Source: Marinomonas pollencensis
GTDB taxonomy: Bacteria; Pseudomonadota; Gammaproteobacteria; Pseudomonadales; Marinomonadaceae
Assembly: GCF_003387375.1 (NCBI RefSeq)
Contig: NZ_QUNG01000003.1
Span: 186,001 to 250,000, forward strand
Reading direction: 5' to 3'
DNA length: 64,000 nucleotides
Shown here: positions 19,017 to 29,294 of the stretch, piece by piece
How positions within the stretch are numbered: the first letter of the stretch is position 1
How the letters are laid out: the number at the start of each line of letters is the position of its first letter
The notes under the pieces: generated by a model
The model's input: only the letters and a program-made list of their open reading frames with translations
Told to the model about the DNA's origin: nothing
Databases searched by the model: none
Program-made: the position numbers and the translations under genes

Positions 19017-20384
19017 ATGAATCAAAGTTCTAAACACGAGAAACGCCGAGAAACCTTCGGTTCTCGCCTTGGTTTTGTTCTAGCCGCAGCAGGTGCTGCG
19101 GTTGGTCTGGGAAATATCTGGGGGTTTCCTACCCAAGCCGCTAGCAATGGTGGTGGCGCATTTTTACTTGTCTATCTAGTGTTAATTTTCGTGGTGGCTT
19201 TCCCTATGCTTGTGGTCGAAATGGCCATCGGACGCTACGGACAAGCGAACCCTGTCGATAGTATGCGCACCCTTAATAGCAAACCTATTGCACAGCGCTT
19301 TGGAGCTGCTGTTGGCTGGCTTGGACTCAGTGTACCGAGCGCTGTATTAGCGTTTTATAGCATAGTCGGCGGTTGGATTATTTGCTTTATGTTAGCCGCT
19401 ATTGCAGGTTTAATCGGGTTCACCGAACAAGCTAATTGGTTAAAGGGATTTAGCATAGAACGCAACTTATTTGGCACTATTAGCTTCTATGTACTGACGA
19501 TTTTAATTGTGCAGGGGGGCGTTAAACACGGGATTGAAAAGTGGTCAACTCGACTAATGCCGGCGCTGTTTATTCTGTTCAGTGTGTTGTTTATTTATAT
19601 TATGATGCAACAAGGCGCTGTAGAAGGTTTAAAACACTACCTCATTCCTGACTTTGATAAAATCTGGGACCGCCAGCTTATTCTAGCGGCCATGGGACAA
19701 GGCTTCTTTTCGCTGACCATCGGCGGTTGCTCCATGCTTATTTATGGTTCCTATTTAAACAAAAAAGAAAATCTCCCTAAGATGGCATTCAGTGTCACTT
19801 GCATTGATACCTCTGTGGCTTTTATTGCAGGCTTAGTGGTTCTCCCGGCTATGTTCGTAGCCATGAACAATGGCGTTCAAATATACGCTGATGATGGTTC
19901 ATTATTAAGTTCAGATACCTTGGTATTTACCGTATTGCCCTTAATGTTTAATAGCCTTGGAGTACTCGGCCAACTCTTTGCTGTGGTTTTCTTTCTACTC
20001 TTAACCATTGCGGCTCTAACCTCTTCTATTTCAATGTTAGAGTGCCCTGTTGCACTGGTTTCTGAACGTTTCAATACCAAACGCACACCAACTAGCTGGC
20101 TACTTGGCGGTCTAATAGCCTTATTTAGTATCGTCATTGTTTATCATTTCGGCGCCTTATTTGGCTTAGTTGCTACGCTTTCTACGCAGTACTTACAGCC
20201 ATTTGCTGCGCTTATGTTTTGCTTATTTGGTGGTTGGGTATGGAATCGTAATGCGAAATTTAAAGAGCTAGAAAGTGGCTTTAGCGAGTTTCGTAGCTCC
20301 CTATTTGGGAAGATCTGGCCTTGGTATGTTCGCTTTGTCTGCCCGGTACTCGTGGTGGCAATTATTTGGGCTTCATTAAGCTAG
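19017..20384 (+). CDS. Sodium-dependent transporter of the NSS/SNF family
   Basis: 455 aa from the ATG at 19017; the frame reaches 18954 only through a TTG. The N-terminus RLGFVLAAAGAAVGLGNIWGFP is the highly conserved TM1 unwound region that binds substrate and Na+ in LeuT-like transporters. About eleven membrane helices follow. It should import amino acids or a related solute with Na+. Bacterial homologues this size commonly have 11 helices. The exact substrate is not visible. Confidence 0.93.
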   Translation: MNQSSKHEKRRETFGSRLGFVLAAAGAAVGLGNIWGFPTQAASNGGGAFLLVYLVLIFVVAFPMLVVEMAIGRYGQANPVDSMRTLNSKPIAQRFGAAVGWLGLSVPSAVLAFYSIVGGWIICFMLAAIAGLIGFTEQANWLKGFSIERNLFGTISFYVLTILIVQGGVKHGIEKWSTRLMPALFILFSVLFIYIMMQQGAVEGLKHYLIPDFDKIWDRQLILAAMGQGFFSLTIGGCSMLIYGSYLNKKENLPKMAFSVTCIDTSVAFIAGLVVLPAMFVAMNNGVQIYADDGSLLSSDTLVFTVLPLMFNSLGVLGQLFAVVFFLLLTIAALTSSISMLECPVALVSERFNTKRTPTSWLLGGLIALFSIVIVYHFGALFGLVATLSTQYLQPFAALMFCLFGGWVWNRNAKFKELESGFSEFRSSLFGKIWPWYVRFVCPVLVVAIIWASLS

Positions 20385-20406
20385 CGCACGGCCAAACAAC
20401 CTCTAT

Positions 20407-20451
20407 AAAACAGATAAAAGGTGAGCACATTCACCTTCTATCTGTTTTTTT
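20407..20451 (+). terminator. Rho-independent terminator after the NSS transporter
   Basis: Long stem AACAGATA..AAGGTGA (20409-20424) with TCACCTT..TATCTGTT (20431-20447). It ends in a run of T. Confidence 0.85.
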
Positions 20452-20470
20452 GAGCGGCTTTTCAACATGC

Positions 20471-21442
20471 CTATGTATTAGCCGGTGGTTTCACGTTTTT
20501 TTGCTTATACATGGCAGCATCCGCCTGTTCTATCATCTTTTCTAACGCGAGCTGACTATCATAGGGAAAGAACGCCACGCCAACGCTATACTCAACACGA
20601 TATGGTTTGTTAAGCGTTGCATTCATCTCTGCGATGGCATTTTCGAAACGCAGTAATAATGCATCGACATCACTAGGTTCTGTCCCTGCCAGCATAACGA
20701 TAAACTCATCACCACCAAATCGTCCGGTAATATCACTCTTGCGGAAGGTGTGTTTTAAGGTGTCGGCAAATTTCACTAACGCAAAATCTCCTTCATGATG
20801 CCCGTGCCTATCATTCACCTGTTTGAATTTGTCTAAATCAAACAAAATAAGTGTAATCGCTTGCTCCCTTCGCGAACAAACCTTCAACGTATGCTCGGCG
20901 AGGGTAATAAAACCACGGCGATTTGTTATCCTCGTCAAATCATCCATTGTTGCCCACTGAATCGCTTTGATTTCCTGTTCAATCATGGCCCCAAAATCTT
21001 CTAGTAAGGCTAAATCCTCTCGGCTTAATTCTCTTGGCTTGGTATCGATAAGGCATAAGGTGCCAAGGTTCACTCCTGGACGTAACTTAAGAGGATAACC
21101 GGCGTAAAAACGAATATTGGGCGCGCCTTCAACCAAAGGACTGTCAAAGAAACGCTCGTCTTCGAGTGCATTAGGAACAATGAAAGTGGAATCTTGATTT
21201 ATTGCATGGGTGCAAAAAGACACTTCCCTGGGAGTTTCTGTTATGTCTAGCCCCTGACTTGACTTAAACCATTGGCGATATTCATCGACGAAAGTTACTA
21301 GCACAATAGGCACTTTAAAAATCCGCTTCGCCATCCGCGTAATTCGATCAAACCTCTCATCCTGAGAGGTATCGAGAATTTTTAACCCTCTTAACGCTTC
21401 CAATCGCTCGGCTTCGTTTAGAGGAGGTTTAGGCACTTCCAT
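20471..21442 (-). CDS. GAF-GGDEF diguanylate cyclase
   Basis: 323 aa, soluble. The N-terminal domain (about 10-155) is a GAF domain of the type with VSFCTHAI and FYAGYPL motifs. The GGDEF domain (about 160-318) has LFDLDKFKQVNDRHGH and an intact GRFGGDEF. RKSD five residues before it is a full RxxD inhibitory I-site, so this is the one cyclase in the window with product feedback. It would make c-di-GMP in response to a cytoplasmic ligand or redox signal. Confidence 0.93.
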   Translation of the reverse strand: MEVPKPPLNEAERLEALRGLKILDTSQDERFDRITRMAKRIFKVPIVLVTFVDEYRQWFKSSQGLDITETPREVSFCTHAINQDSTFIVPNALEDERFFDSPLVEGAPNIRFYAGYPLKLRPGVNLGTLCLIDTKPRELSREDLALLEDFGAMIEQEIKAIQWATMDDLTRITNRRGFITLAEHTLKVCSRREQAITLILFDLDKFKQVNDRHGHHEGDFALVKFADTLKHTFRKSDITGRFGGDEFIVMLAGTEPSDVDALLLRFENAIAEMNATLNKPYRVEYSVGVAFFPYDSQLALEKMIEQADAAMYKQKNVKPPANT

Positions 21443-21793
21443 ATTAACCTCTTAATGTAAATCATCCGCATTTAACCAAGTCTAAAAGACTGCTTCTGAA
21501 AAACAATCGTATCCTACTGCCTAAGAGTAAAGTCACGTTATATTCACTTTCAATGAGCTTTATTAGCTCCCCTCTGACTGTGATAACGGATAATGCGCCT
21601 AGCTCATTCCTAGTTCCATCCGCCAGCGTCTATCAATCCCATTGCCTCTTTTAAGCCTGCGACGCTGCACTTTTCATAACGCCAATCAAGAAACTTGCGG
21701 CTTAGACAGAACGCCTGATACGTGCCATTACAAAAGAATAAAGATCAGCAGAGAACTACACAGGCTTATTTGTCACTGTCATATTCGCCAGTA
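21443..21793. other. 350-bp intergenic region with a possible gene remnant
   Basis: No full gene. On the minus strand a frame ending at the TAG of 21610-21612 reads like a protein C-terminus of about 44 residues (including AFCLSRKFLDWRYEK and AGLKEAMGLIDAGGW) with no start codon. It may be a decayed gene end. I cannot identify it. Confidence 0.3.
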
Positions 21794-22672
21794 TTAACTG
21801 AATAACTGCTTTAATTCCTGCTCCAGCCAACTCAATGCAGGCCCAGCAATTTGTTGGCTGGGTCGAATCCATTCAACCGGTGCTTGCCAAGGTTTATAGT
21901 CAAAATTAAAAGGTAACTTCACCAATTTACCAGCAGCAATATCTTCTTCCACCATATGACAAGGCAAGTAACTCCAAGCCAAACCTAGCTTAGTCAGCTG
22001 CTTTAACGTGGTGAAATTATTGCAGTAGGTTTTTTGTACCGAGATAGGCAGAAAATGAGTAAGGTGACGGCCATTGATGCCCCGAATGAGCAACTGCTTA
22101 TGGGGCATAATATCGCGTATATCGATGCTCGCTAATGACGTGAGCGGATGTTGCGGATGGGCGACTGCATAAAAAGGAAGATCACCTAAGTTGCAAACAT
22201 CAAATCCACTTTCCAGCCCTATATTCGCAAACTGTAAGCCTATGTCTGCTTTTCCTTGATTAAGATGATCCATCATATCTGGGCTTGCAACACTGTGGAT
22301 CTCGACTTCCGAGGCAACAAAATGCTGACTAAGGTCCAATAAAATATGCTTTAACTTAGGCAACATTAAGGCGTCATCAATCGCAATAATAAGATGAGAC
22401 TCCTCCGACTTAGAAAGCGCGGTGGCGGCTTTATTCAACTCTTGACTCTGCTTTAGAACCGCTTGTGCATAACCCAATAGCTTCTCGCCTGCCGGTGTTA
22501 AAACCGGGGTTCTGGCACTTCGATCAAACAATAAAGTATCTAAATCTATTTCTAATGCGGCAATAGATTGACTAATGGCTGACTGGGCTTTGGAAAGTTT
22601 TCTGGCGCAAGCCGAAAAAGACCCAGTGGCCGCAACCTCGGCAAAAATTTTTAATTGCTCCAAACTATACAT
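21794..22672 (-). CDS. LysR-family regulator, divergent from a PACE efflux gene
   Basis: 292 aa from the ATG at 22672 (MYSLEQLKIF is the usual LysR start; the frame to 22756 adds 28 unconserved residues). The winged helix-turn-helix is at about 15-60 (GSFSACARKLSKAQSAISQSI). The substrate-binding domain runs from about 90. It lies 121 bp from the oppositely oriented PACE gene. LysR genes next to PACE pumps often regulate them (AceR/AceI in Acinetobacter), so I infer that role. Confidence 0.92.
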   Translation of the reverse strand: MYSLEQLKIFAEVAATGSFSACARKLSKAQSAISQSIAALEIDLDTLLFDRSARTPVLTPAGEKLLGYAQAVLKQSQELNKAATALSKSEESHLIIAIDDALMLPKLKHILLDLSQHFVASEVEIHSVASPDMMDHLNQGKADIGLQFANIGLESGFDVCNLGDLPFYAVAHPQHPLTSLASIDIRDIMPHKQLLIRGINGRHLTHFLPISVQKTYCNNFTTLKQLTKLGLAWSYLPCHMVEEDIAAGKLVKLPFNFDYKPWQAPVEWIRPSQQIAGPALSWLEQELKQLFS

Positions 22673-22793
22673 ATCAATAACTCTGCTAGAAAAAATCATT
22701 TTACCATCACAAAAACCGATAGCAATTAACTTTGATCTATCTGACTTTGGCGGCATTATTGCGCCTTCTTAAAGCACTTGGAGTTCACTTGTT

Positions 22794-23225
22794 ATGTCAC
22801 TGATGTCGGTAAAAGAGCGTGTTTTTCACAGCGTATTATTTGAAGGACTGGCATTGTTAGTTGTTGTACCTACTTCGGCATTATTGATGGGCACGGAAAT
22901 GGTAACAATGACAGGGTTGGGGATCGCGATGTCTTTGACCGCGATGGCATGGAATTTCTTTTACAACATAGGATTCGATTCAATATTTGGCCACCAACGC
23001 ATCAAAAGAAGCTTATCAATAAGGGTCTTTCATAGCATTGGCTTTGAATTAGGTTTATTGCTCGCTACCGTCCCTCTGATCATGTGGATGCTAAGCCTGA
23101 CGGTTTTACCCGCTCTTATATTTGCCAGCGGCCTAGTCGTTTTCTTTTTACTGTACGCCATCATATTCAATTATGGCTATGACCATATCCGCTTCCATCT
23201 CGTTGAAAAGAAAGCTCTTCATTAG
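22794..23225 (+). CDS. PACE-family (chlorhexidine/biocide) efflux transporter
   Basis: 143 aa with four membrane helices in two tandem BTP repeats. Diagnostic motifs: RVFHSVLFEG with the essential membrane Glu, AWNFFYNIGFD, then RVFHSIGFELG and FNYGYDHI in the second repeat. PACE pumps export chlorhexidine, acriflavine and short diamines by proton exchange. It is divergent from a LysR gene and followed by a strong terminator. Confidence 0.92.
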   Translation: MSLMSVKERVFHSVLFEGLALLVVVPTSALLMGTEMVTMTGLGIAMSLTAMAWNFFYNIGFDSIFGHQRIKRSLSIRVFHSIGFELGLLLATVPLIMWMLSLTVLPALIFASGLVVFFLLYAIIFNYGYDHIRFHLVEKKALH

Positions 23226-23231
23226 AAACAA

Positions 23232-23257
23232 GAAAGGCGAGCCGAAGCTCGCCTTTT
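23232..23257. terminator. Bidirectional terminator between PACE and fghA
   Basis: GGCGAGC (23236-23242) and GCTCGCC (23247-23253) with a CGAA loop, flanked by A and T runs. It serves two convergent genes. Confidence 0.9.
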
Positions 23258-23280
23258 CAATCACTGTCATTCTCTCGCTA

Positions 23281-24114
23281 TTAGCTTAACGCTTTAGAGT
23301 GAAATTCTAAATGCTCATCAATGAAGCTAGCAATAAAGAAGTAGCTGTGGTCATAACCAGGCTGACGGCGCAGCGTAATCGGATGACCTGCCTTTTCACA
23401 AGCCGCTTCCAGTGCTTCAGGCTTAAGCTGTTCCTCTAGGAAATTATCGGCCTCGCCTTGATCAATCAATAACGGTAGACGCTCTTCCGCCTGCTCGATT
23501 AGGCAAGTGGCATCCCACTCTTTCCATCCGGCTCTGTCTTCACCCAAATAACCGCTAAAGGCTTTTTCACCCCAAGGGCATTGTGTTGGATTTACAATCG
23601 GAGAGAAAGCCGAAACAGACTGGTACTTACCAGGGTTTTTCAGTGAGCAAATTAAAGCCCCATGTCCGCCCATAGAATGGCCAGAAATAGAACGTTTATC
23701 GGTCACAGGAAAATGAGTTTCTACTAAATGAGGCAGTTCTTGAACCACGTAATCATACATATGATATGTATTTGAATAGGGTGCAACCGTCGCATTGATA
23801 TAGAAACCAGCGCCAGAACCAAAGTCATAACTTTCATGTTCTTCAGGGTAATCTGTTCCGCGTGGGCTAGTATCTGGGCAAACAATGGCTAAACCCAGCT
23901 CCGCCGCTTTACGGAATGCACCTGCCTTCTGAGTAAAGTTCTCATCTGTACAGGTCAAACCAGATAACCAGTATAAAACAGGCACTTTTTGCGTTTCTGC
24001 TTGTGGCGGCAAATAAATCGCGAAGGTCATTTCACCGCGAACCGATAAACTTTCATGACGATAACGTTTAAGCCAGCCACCAAAACTTTTCGTGCTAGAT
24101 AGTAATTCCATCAT
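23281..24114 (-). CDS. fghA: S-formylglutathione hydrolase
   Basis: 277 aa esterase-D family enzyme. The nucleophile is in SGHSMGGHGA (about Ser146), with Asp in LIDQGEADNF and His in GYDHSYFF, and the conserved WLSGLTCTDENF is near residue 48. It hydrolyses S-formylglutathione to formate and glutathione, the second step of glutathione-dependent formaldehyde detoxification. It is just downstream of adhC in one operon; a ribosome site AAAGGA precedes the ATG. Start could be either of two adjacent Met codons. Confidence 0.95.
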   Translation of the reverse strand: MMELLSSTKSFGGWLKRYRHESLSVRGEMTFAIYLPPQAETQKVPVLYWLSGLTCTDENFTQKAGAFRKAAELGLAIVCPDTSPRGTDYPEEHESYDFGSGAGFYINATVAPYSNTYHMYDYVVQELPHLVETHFPVTDKRSISGHSMGGHGALICSLKNPGKYQSVSAFSPIVNPTQCPWGEKAFSGYLGEDRAGWKEWDATCLIEQAEERLPLLIDQGEADNFLEEQLKPEALEAACEKAGHPITLRRQPGYDHSYFFIASFIDEHLEFHSKALS

Positions 24115-24127
24115 TAAATTCCTTTGA

Positions 24128-24153
24128 GGTTACACGGTAATCACCGTGTAACC
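24128..24153 (-). promoter_or_regulatory. Intercistronic hairpin between adhC and fghA
   Basis: A perfect 11-bp stem, GGTTACACGGT (24128-24138) and ACCGTGTAACC (24143-24153), with the loop AATC. There is no T-run. It lies between the two coding regions of one operon, so it may set relative expression through RNA processing or stability. Confidence 0.6.
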
Positions 24154-24165
24154 GAATGAAACAAC

Positions 24166-25371
<1,206 letters not shown>

Positions 25372-25465
25372 TTAGAAAATGATTATTGCCATACAGCAAT
25401 AATAATTTTTTATCCTCCTACATTCGAGGTAAACTGCCTAGCAACAAGACTGAAGCGAGCAAATT

Positions 25466-26350
25466 ATGAAGAATTGGGAAGCGATGGAAGCCTTTATTGA
25501 AGTTGTCCGACAAGGCAGCTTTTCTGCGGCGGCAGTGCAATTAAAAGTATCGGCCTCACATATTAGTCGTCTCATTACACAGCTTGAAAGTGAACTTGGC
25601 GCTACCCTACTGTTTCGTACCACAAGGCGGATTCGTTTGAGTGAAGCTGGTGAGCTCTATTATCAACATTGTCGCGGCTTGCCCGAGGCATTAAGCAGCG
25701 CCGAAGAGGTAATCTCTAGCCTTAACCATGCTTTGGTTGGTACCTTCAAAATAACCTGTGCCACTACATTCGGTGAACGCTTCATCGCCCCACTAATCAA
25801 TGACTTCTTACTAGATCACCCAAAAATCGAGATAGACTTTCACCTCAGTAATCGCCCTGTCGATCTTATCGAGGAAGGGTATGATCTAGCCATTCGCATG
25901 GGCTCATTAAAAGATTCAAGCCATTTGTCTCGCCGCTTATGCGATCGAGTCGAGTATTTATGTGCCTCTCGAGACTATGTAGATCGCCATGGAATCCCCC
26001 ACACACTCGCCGAACTCAATAAGCATCATTGCCTTATAGGCTCTAAAACCCACTGGCTATTTCAACAAGATGGTCAACGTAAAGAGGTGAAAATATCCAG
26101 TAACTGGCGCAGTAATTCAGGCCCTGCTCTGTTAGATGCAGTAAAAAAAGGGTTAGGCATTGCCCAGCTACCGGACTATTACATCAATGATGAGCTAGCC
26201 TCTGGTGAAATTATCGCCTTGTTACCCCAGTATCAATACCCATATAGTGGCGTCTGGTTGGTTTACCCTAAAGTGAGACAACCTTCTCCCAAACTACAAA
26301 AAATATGCAACTATCTGATTCAGCGTTTTAATGAGGAGCCACCATTTTAA
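25466..26350 (+). CDS. LysR-family regulator of the formaldehyde operon (inferred)
   Basis: 294 aa. The winged helix-turn-helix is MKNWEAMEAFIEVVRQGSFSA with AAVQLKVSASHISRLITQLE (about 1-60); the substrate-binding domain with the GLGIAQLPDYY motif ends at about 290. It is close to the CrgA/DmlR-like subgroup. It diverges from adhC with 184 bp between, which holds A/T-rich sequence suitable for a LysR box. Control of adhC-fghA is inferred from position, as seen in other proteobacteria. Confidence 0.92.
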   Translation: MKNWEAMEAFIEVVRQGSFSAAAVQLKVSASHISRLITQLESELGATLLFRTTRRIRLSEAGELYYQHCRGLPEALSSAEEVISSLNHALVGTFKITCATTFGERFIAPLINDFLLDHPKIEIDFHLSNRPVDLIEEGYDLAIRMGSLKDSSHLSRRLCDRVEYLCASRDYVDRHGIPHTLAELNKHHCLIGSKTHWLFQQDGQRKEVKISSNWRSNSGPALLDAVKKGLGIAQLPDYYINDELASGEIIALLPQYQYPYSGVWLVYPKVRQPSPKLQKICNYLIQRFNEEPPF

Positions 26351-26485
26351 CCGCCTCTTATTTACTCAGTGCGCATTAAAAAAGGGGCGGATAAGCCGTC
26401 AGCCCAAAGGCATGATCTAAAACAGTTATGTGGAGCCTCCCTTGCGAGTGCGCTCTCAACAACTCATCTTGGCACATAGATGCCG

Positions 26486-26507
26486 ATGGAGTGGAAGTCC
26501 ACTCCAT
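26486..26507. terminator. Perfect hairpin downstream of the LysR gene
   Basis: ATGGAGTGG (26486-26494) and CCACTCCAT (26499-26507) with an AAGT loop. It is followed by TTCCTG, not a clear T-run. It could end the LysR transcript or be an unrelated palindrome. Confidence 0.5.
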
Positions 26508-26584
26508 TTCCTGAAGCGGTTCTTCCCTCGACTGAACTATGATTAAATATGGTTTTGTTATTTTACTAATTCACGAGCCTTTTT

Positions 26585-26851
26585 ATGTTTTCCCAACAAG
26601 ACCTAATCCAAGTTGCCCGTCAAACAATGCCGTTTGGCAAATACCAAGGTCGTATTCTGATCGATTTACCTGAGGCCTATTTACTCTGGTTCGCACATGA
26701 AGGCTGGCCGAATGGCAACCTAGGACAATGGCTACAATTAGCACTGGAAATAAAAATCAATGGTTTAGAGAAGCTGGTTGAGCCACTACGAGAGCCCGTC
26801 GAAAAGCCTCTTAACGAACCCAAAGTACGTATTCGTTTTGATGAGGAATGA
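26585..26851 (+). CDS. DUF3820-family small protein
   Basis: 88 aa. The DUF3820 core is MPFGKYQGRILIDLPEAYLLWF with GWPNG after it, the same domain that closes some quorum-sensing-regulated virulence proteins and is related to exonuclease accessory regions. The C-terminal third is proline and glutamate rich. Function is unknown. It is monocistronic. Confidence 0.85.
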   Translation: MFSQQDLIQVARQTMPFGKYQGRILIDLPEAYLLWFAHEGWPNGNLGQWLQLALEIKINGLEKLVEPLREPVEKPLNEPKVRIRFDEE

Positions 26852-26865
26852 TGCAAACTAAGGCG

Positions 26866-27309
26866 TTAATCCGCGTTTCTTTGATAAAAGAAAATCCCAT
26901 CTTGCACGTCTTGCAATACAAAGCCGGCACGTACGGCAACTTTTTGTGACGCGATATTATTCACTTTTATTTGTGCTAAAAGTGTTTCATTACAACCCTC
27001 AATAAAACACTTCAGCATTTGTTGAGCTATGCCTTTGCCCCGTGACCTAGGAGCCACAGTCCAAGACAATATCCAGCATTCACCCTCACGGTCCGCACGA
27101 ATGCTTCCCACCGCACGATGATTCACTTCTGCAATATAAAGCCGCTGCTGATCATTACTAATCGCACTTCTTAACCACTTTATATGATCAGCCACTTCCA
27201 CTCGAGCAGTACAAAGCGATGCCTCACGCGTTGCGCGATCATTGCGCCAGGCTAATAAACAATCGGCATCGTTCATATTCGCAGGTCGAAGCTGTAACTC
27301 AGTTTTCAT
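26866..27309 (-). CDS. GNAT-family N-acetyltransferase with an upstream Fur box
   Basis: 147 aa with an intact acetyl-CoA binding core: SWTVAPRSRGKGIAQQML (motif A) and the NNIASQKVAVRAGF motif B. It resembles RimJ/RimL- or PseH-type acetyltransferases. Fifty bases upstream is a strong Fur-like sequence (27359-27371), so it is probably expressed under iron limitation. The substrate is unknown. It is downstream of fumC but has its own control, since a terminator (27414-27436) separates them. Confidence 0.87.
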   Translation of the reverse strand: MKTELQLRPANMNDADCLLAWRNDRATREASLCTARVEVADHIKWLRSAISNDQQRLYIAEVNHRAVGSIRADREGECWILSWTVAPRSRGKGIAQQMLKCFIEGCNETLLAQIKVNNIASQKVAVRAGFVLQDVQDGIFFYQRNAD

Positions 27310-27358
27310 AAAGTCCCCGTTTCATTAGCGATAAGCGTCTCCTGTAGCTATGGACCAA

Positions 27359-27371
27359 GATAATCATTATC
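27359..27371 (-). promoter_or_regulatory. Fur box candidate upstream of the GNAT gene
   Basis: GATAATCATTATC is an exact match to the last 13 bases of the 19-bp consensus. The wider 7-1-7 form (AGATAATCATTATCT) fits 13 of 15. Confidence 0.7.
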
Positions 27372-27413
27372 TTGCTCCATTAGCAAGCCTTGATACCGCC
27401 ACAACGCAAGCAT

Positions 27414-27436
27414 AAAAAAACCAGCACGAATGCTGG
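27414..27436 (-). terminator. Terminator of fumC
   Basis: CCAGCA-CGAA-TGCTGG hairpin at 27421-27436. On the minus strand it is followed by seven T. It lies 38 bp after the fumC stop. Confidence 0.85.
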
Positions 27437-27474
27437 CCTTCTTATCATCTGATTAAGGGAAAATCAGATAAACA

Positions 27475-28851
27475 CTACAAACCACCATGGGTTAATTTAG
27501 CCGGGTCTAATAATGCCAATAATTCATCACGGCTTAATGTCGTTTCTTGTTCGGCCACATCCACTACTGGACGCCCTTCTTGGTAAGCCATTTTGGCGAT
27601 TTCAGCCGCTTTAGCATAGCCAATTATAGGGTTCAGTGCAGTTACCAGAATCGGGTTACGATGCAATGCTTCATTGAGCTTGGCTTCATTTACGGTCAAG
27701 GTCGCAATGGCACTGTCTGCCAACAAACGTCCACTATTGGTCAATAATTTAATACTGTTTAATAGGTTTTTTGCAATCATCGGCAGCATTACATTAAGCT
27801 CAAAGTTACCCGCTTGTCCGCCGATCGTAATCGCTGCATCGTTGCCTATGACTTGCGCTGATACCATGGCTACTGCTTCTGGAATCACCGGGTTAACTTT
27901 GCCTGGCATAATGGACGAACCAGGCTGCAAAGCCTGTAAGGTAATTTCGCCTAACCCAGCTAATGGGCCTGAGTTCATCCATCGCAGATCGTTAGCGATC
28001 TTCATATAACTAACCGCCACGGCTTTGAGCTGCCCTGATAGCGCTACGGCAGTATCTTGAGAGCCAATCAGAGAAAAGAAGTTTTCACCTGGAGTAAAGG
28101 TAACATTGGTTAAATCAGATAATTCTTTCGCAAACAAATCCGCGAATTCAGGATGGGCATTGATGCCAGTTCCCACCGCGGTGCCGCCTTGTGCTAAGCG
28201 GGTTATTTTGGTCTCTAAATATTTTAAATTTTCTAAATTATCTTTTAGCTGGGCCGCCCAAGCATGAAAAGTTTGATCAAAGCGAACAGGCATCGCATCC
28301 ATCAAATGTGTACGGCCTGTTTTGGTGTACCCCTTAAGCGCGTTACCTTTTTCTTTAATGGTCGATTTCAAATGCGCTATGGCAGGAATTAACTGCCCGG
28401 TTAACTCAATACTGGCACTAACGTGGATTGCACTTGGAATCACATCATTACTGCTTTGGCCAAAGTTCACATGATCATTCGGGCTAATAGGCGAGCTGCT
28501 GTAGCGATTGGCGATTGTCGCAATCACTTCATTGGCATTCATATTGGAACTGGTACCCGAACCGGTTTGGAAAACATCAACAGGAAAGTGCTCCATTAAA
28601 GCGGCGTCATTTAGCAAGGTTTCGCACGCTTTTTGGATCGCTTGAGACTGCTCTGCGGTAATGCATTCTAAACTTTCATTGGCCCGAGCAGCGGCGGCTT
28701 TAATTAAGATAAGAGAGCGAATAAAGGCTTCGGGGAGAGCCTCTCCACTAATAGGAAAATTATTGATAGCACGTTGAGTCTGTGCGCCATAAAGTGCATT
28801 TTCAGGGACGTTTAATTCCCCCATGCTGTCTTTTTCAATTCGCATTTTCAT
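27475..28851 (-). CDS. fumC: Class II fumarate hydratase
   Basis: 458 aa, full length for the iron-sulfur-free fumarase. The signature GSSIMPGKVNP is at about 315, GSGTSSNMNANEV near 97, and the GRTHLMDAMPV segment near 180. It interconverts fumarate and malate in the TCA cycle without needing an Fe-S cluster, so it replaces the iron-dependent fumarases when iron is short. It starts 3 bp after the fagA stop and shares its Fur-controlled promoter, as in the fagA-fumC operon of Pseudomonas aeruginosa. Confidence 0.96.
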   Translation of the reverse strand: MKMRIEKDSMGELNVPENALYGAQTQRAINNFPISGEALPEAFIRSLILIKAAAARANESLECITAEQSQAIQKACETLLNDAALMEHFPVDVFQTGSGTSSNMNANEVIATIANRYSSSPISPNDHVNFGQSSNDVIPSAIHVSASIELTGQLIPAIAHLKSTIKEKGNALKGYTKTGRTHLMDAMPVRFDQTFHAWAAQLKDNLENLKYLETKITRLAQGGTAVGTGINAHPEFADLFAKELSDLTNVTFTPGENFFSLIGSQDTAVALSGQLKAVAVSYMKIANDLRWMNSGPLAGLGEITLQALQPGSSIMPGKVNPVIPEAVAMVSAQVIGNDAAITIGGQAGNFELNVMLPMIAKNLLNSIKLLTNSGRLLADSAIATLTVNEAKLNEALHRNPILVTALNPIIGYAKAAEIAKMAYQEGRPVVDVAEQETTLSRDELLALLDPAKLTHGGL

Positions 28852-28854
28852 GAT

Positions 28855-29223
28855 CTAACGACTTCCCTCTTGTTCTAACGAGCACAAAAAATAATGACTT
28901 AATGTGCGTAAGTCATGCTCCATTTTGAAATAGGCTTTTGCATCCTGATAAGTCACGATCAACCGCTTTAAGCTTGCAAGAGGCCGATAGACCATGTCCA
29001 AACAGGTTTGTCGCCAATTCAGCGCAATATGTGAATCACACACAGTATCCAATAAAACATTGAAAACGCGTTGATGCAAGATCACCGCATCATTAATATT
29101 TAAGCGCTCGGCATATTCTTCGCTGGTGCTTAGGTAATGGTAGAGTACTTCTGGTGAGTCTGCACATTGACCACCTTGAATGGCTTGTTCTACAACCGAG
29201 AAAGGAACTAGATAATGGCTCAT
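28855..29223 (-). CDS. fagA: FagA-like iron-regulated protein
   Basis: 122 aa, soluble and helical, with no motif I can name beyond PFSVVEQAIQGG and the RLNINDAVILHQRVFNVLLD helix. The call rests on position: it is directly before fumC under two Fur boxes, the layout of fagA (Fur-associated gene) in P. aeruginosa. Its function is unknown there too. The gene symbol is therefore moderately sure. Confidence 0.7.
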   Translation of the reverse strand: MSHYLVPFSVVEQAIQGGQCADSPEVLYHYLSTSEEYAERLNINDAVILHQRVFNVLLDTVCDSHIALNWRQTCLDMVYRPLASLKRLIVTYQDAKAYFKMEHDLRTLSHYFLCSLEQEGSR

Positions 29224-29245
29224 AGCGTCGTCCTACCTATTGAAA

Positions 29246-29260
29246 TGATAACTATTATCA
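29246..29260 (-). promoter_or_regulatory. Fur box 1 of fagA-fumC
   Basis: TGATAACTATTATCA matches the TGATAATnATTATCA 7-1-7 form with one mismatch. It sits 23-37 bp before the fagA start. Confidence 0.8.
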
Positions 29261-29294
29261 ATAATGAAACGACATGCAGTGCCTGTCAAGTTAT

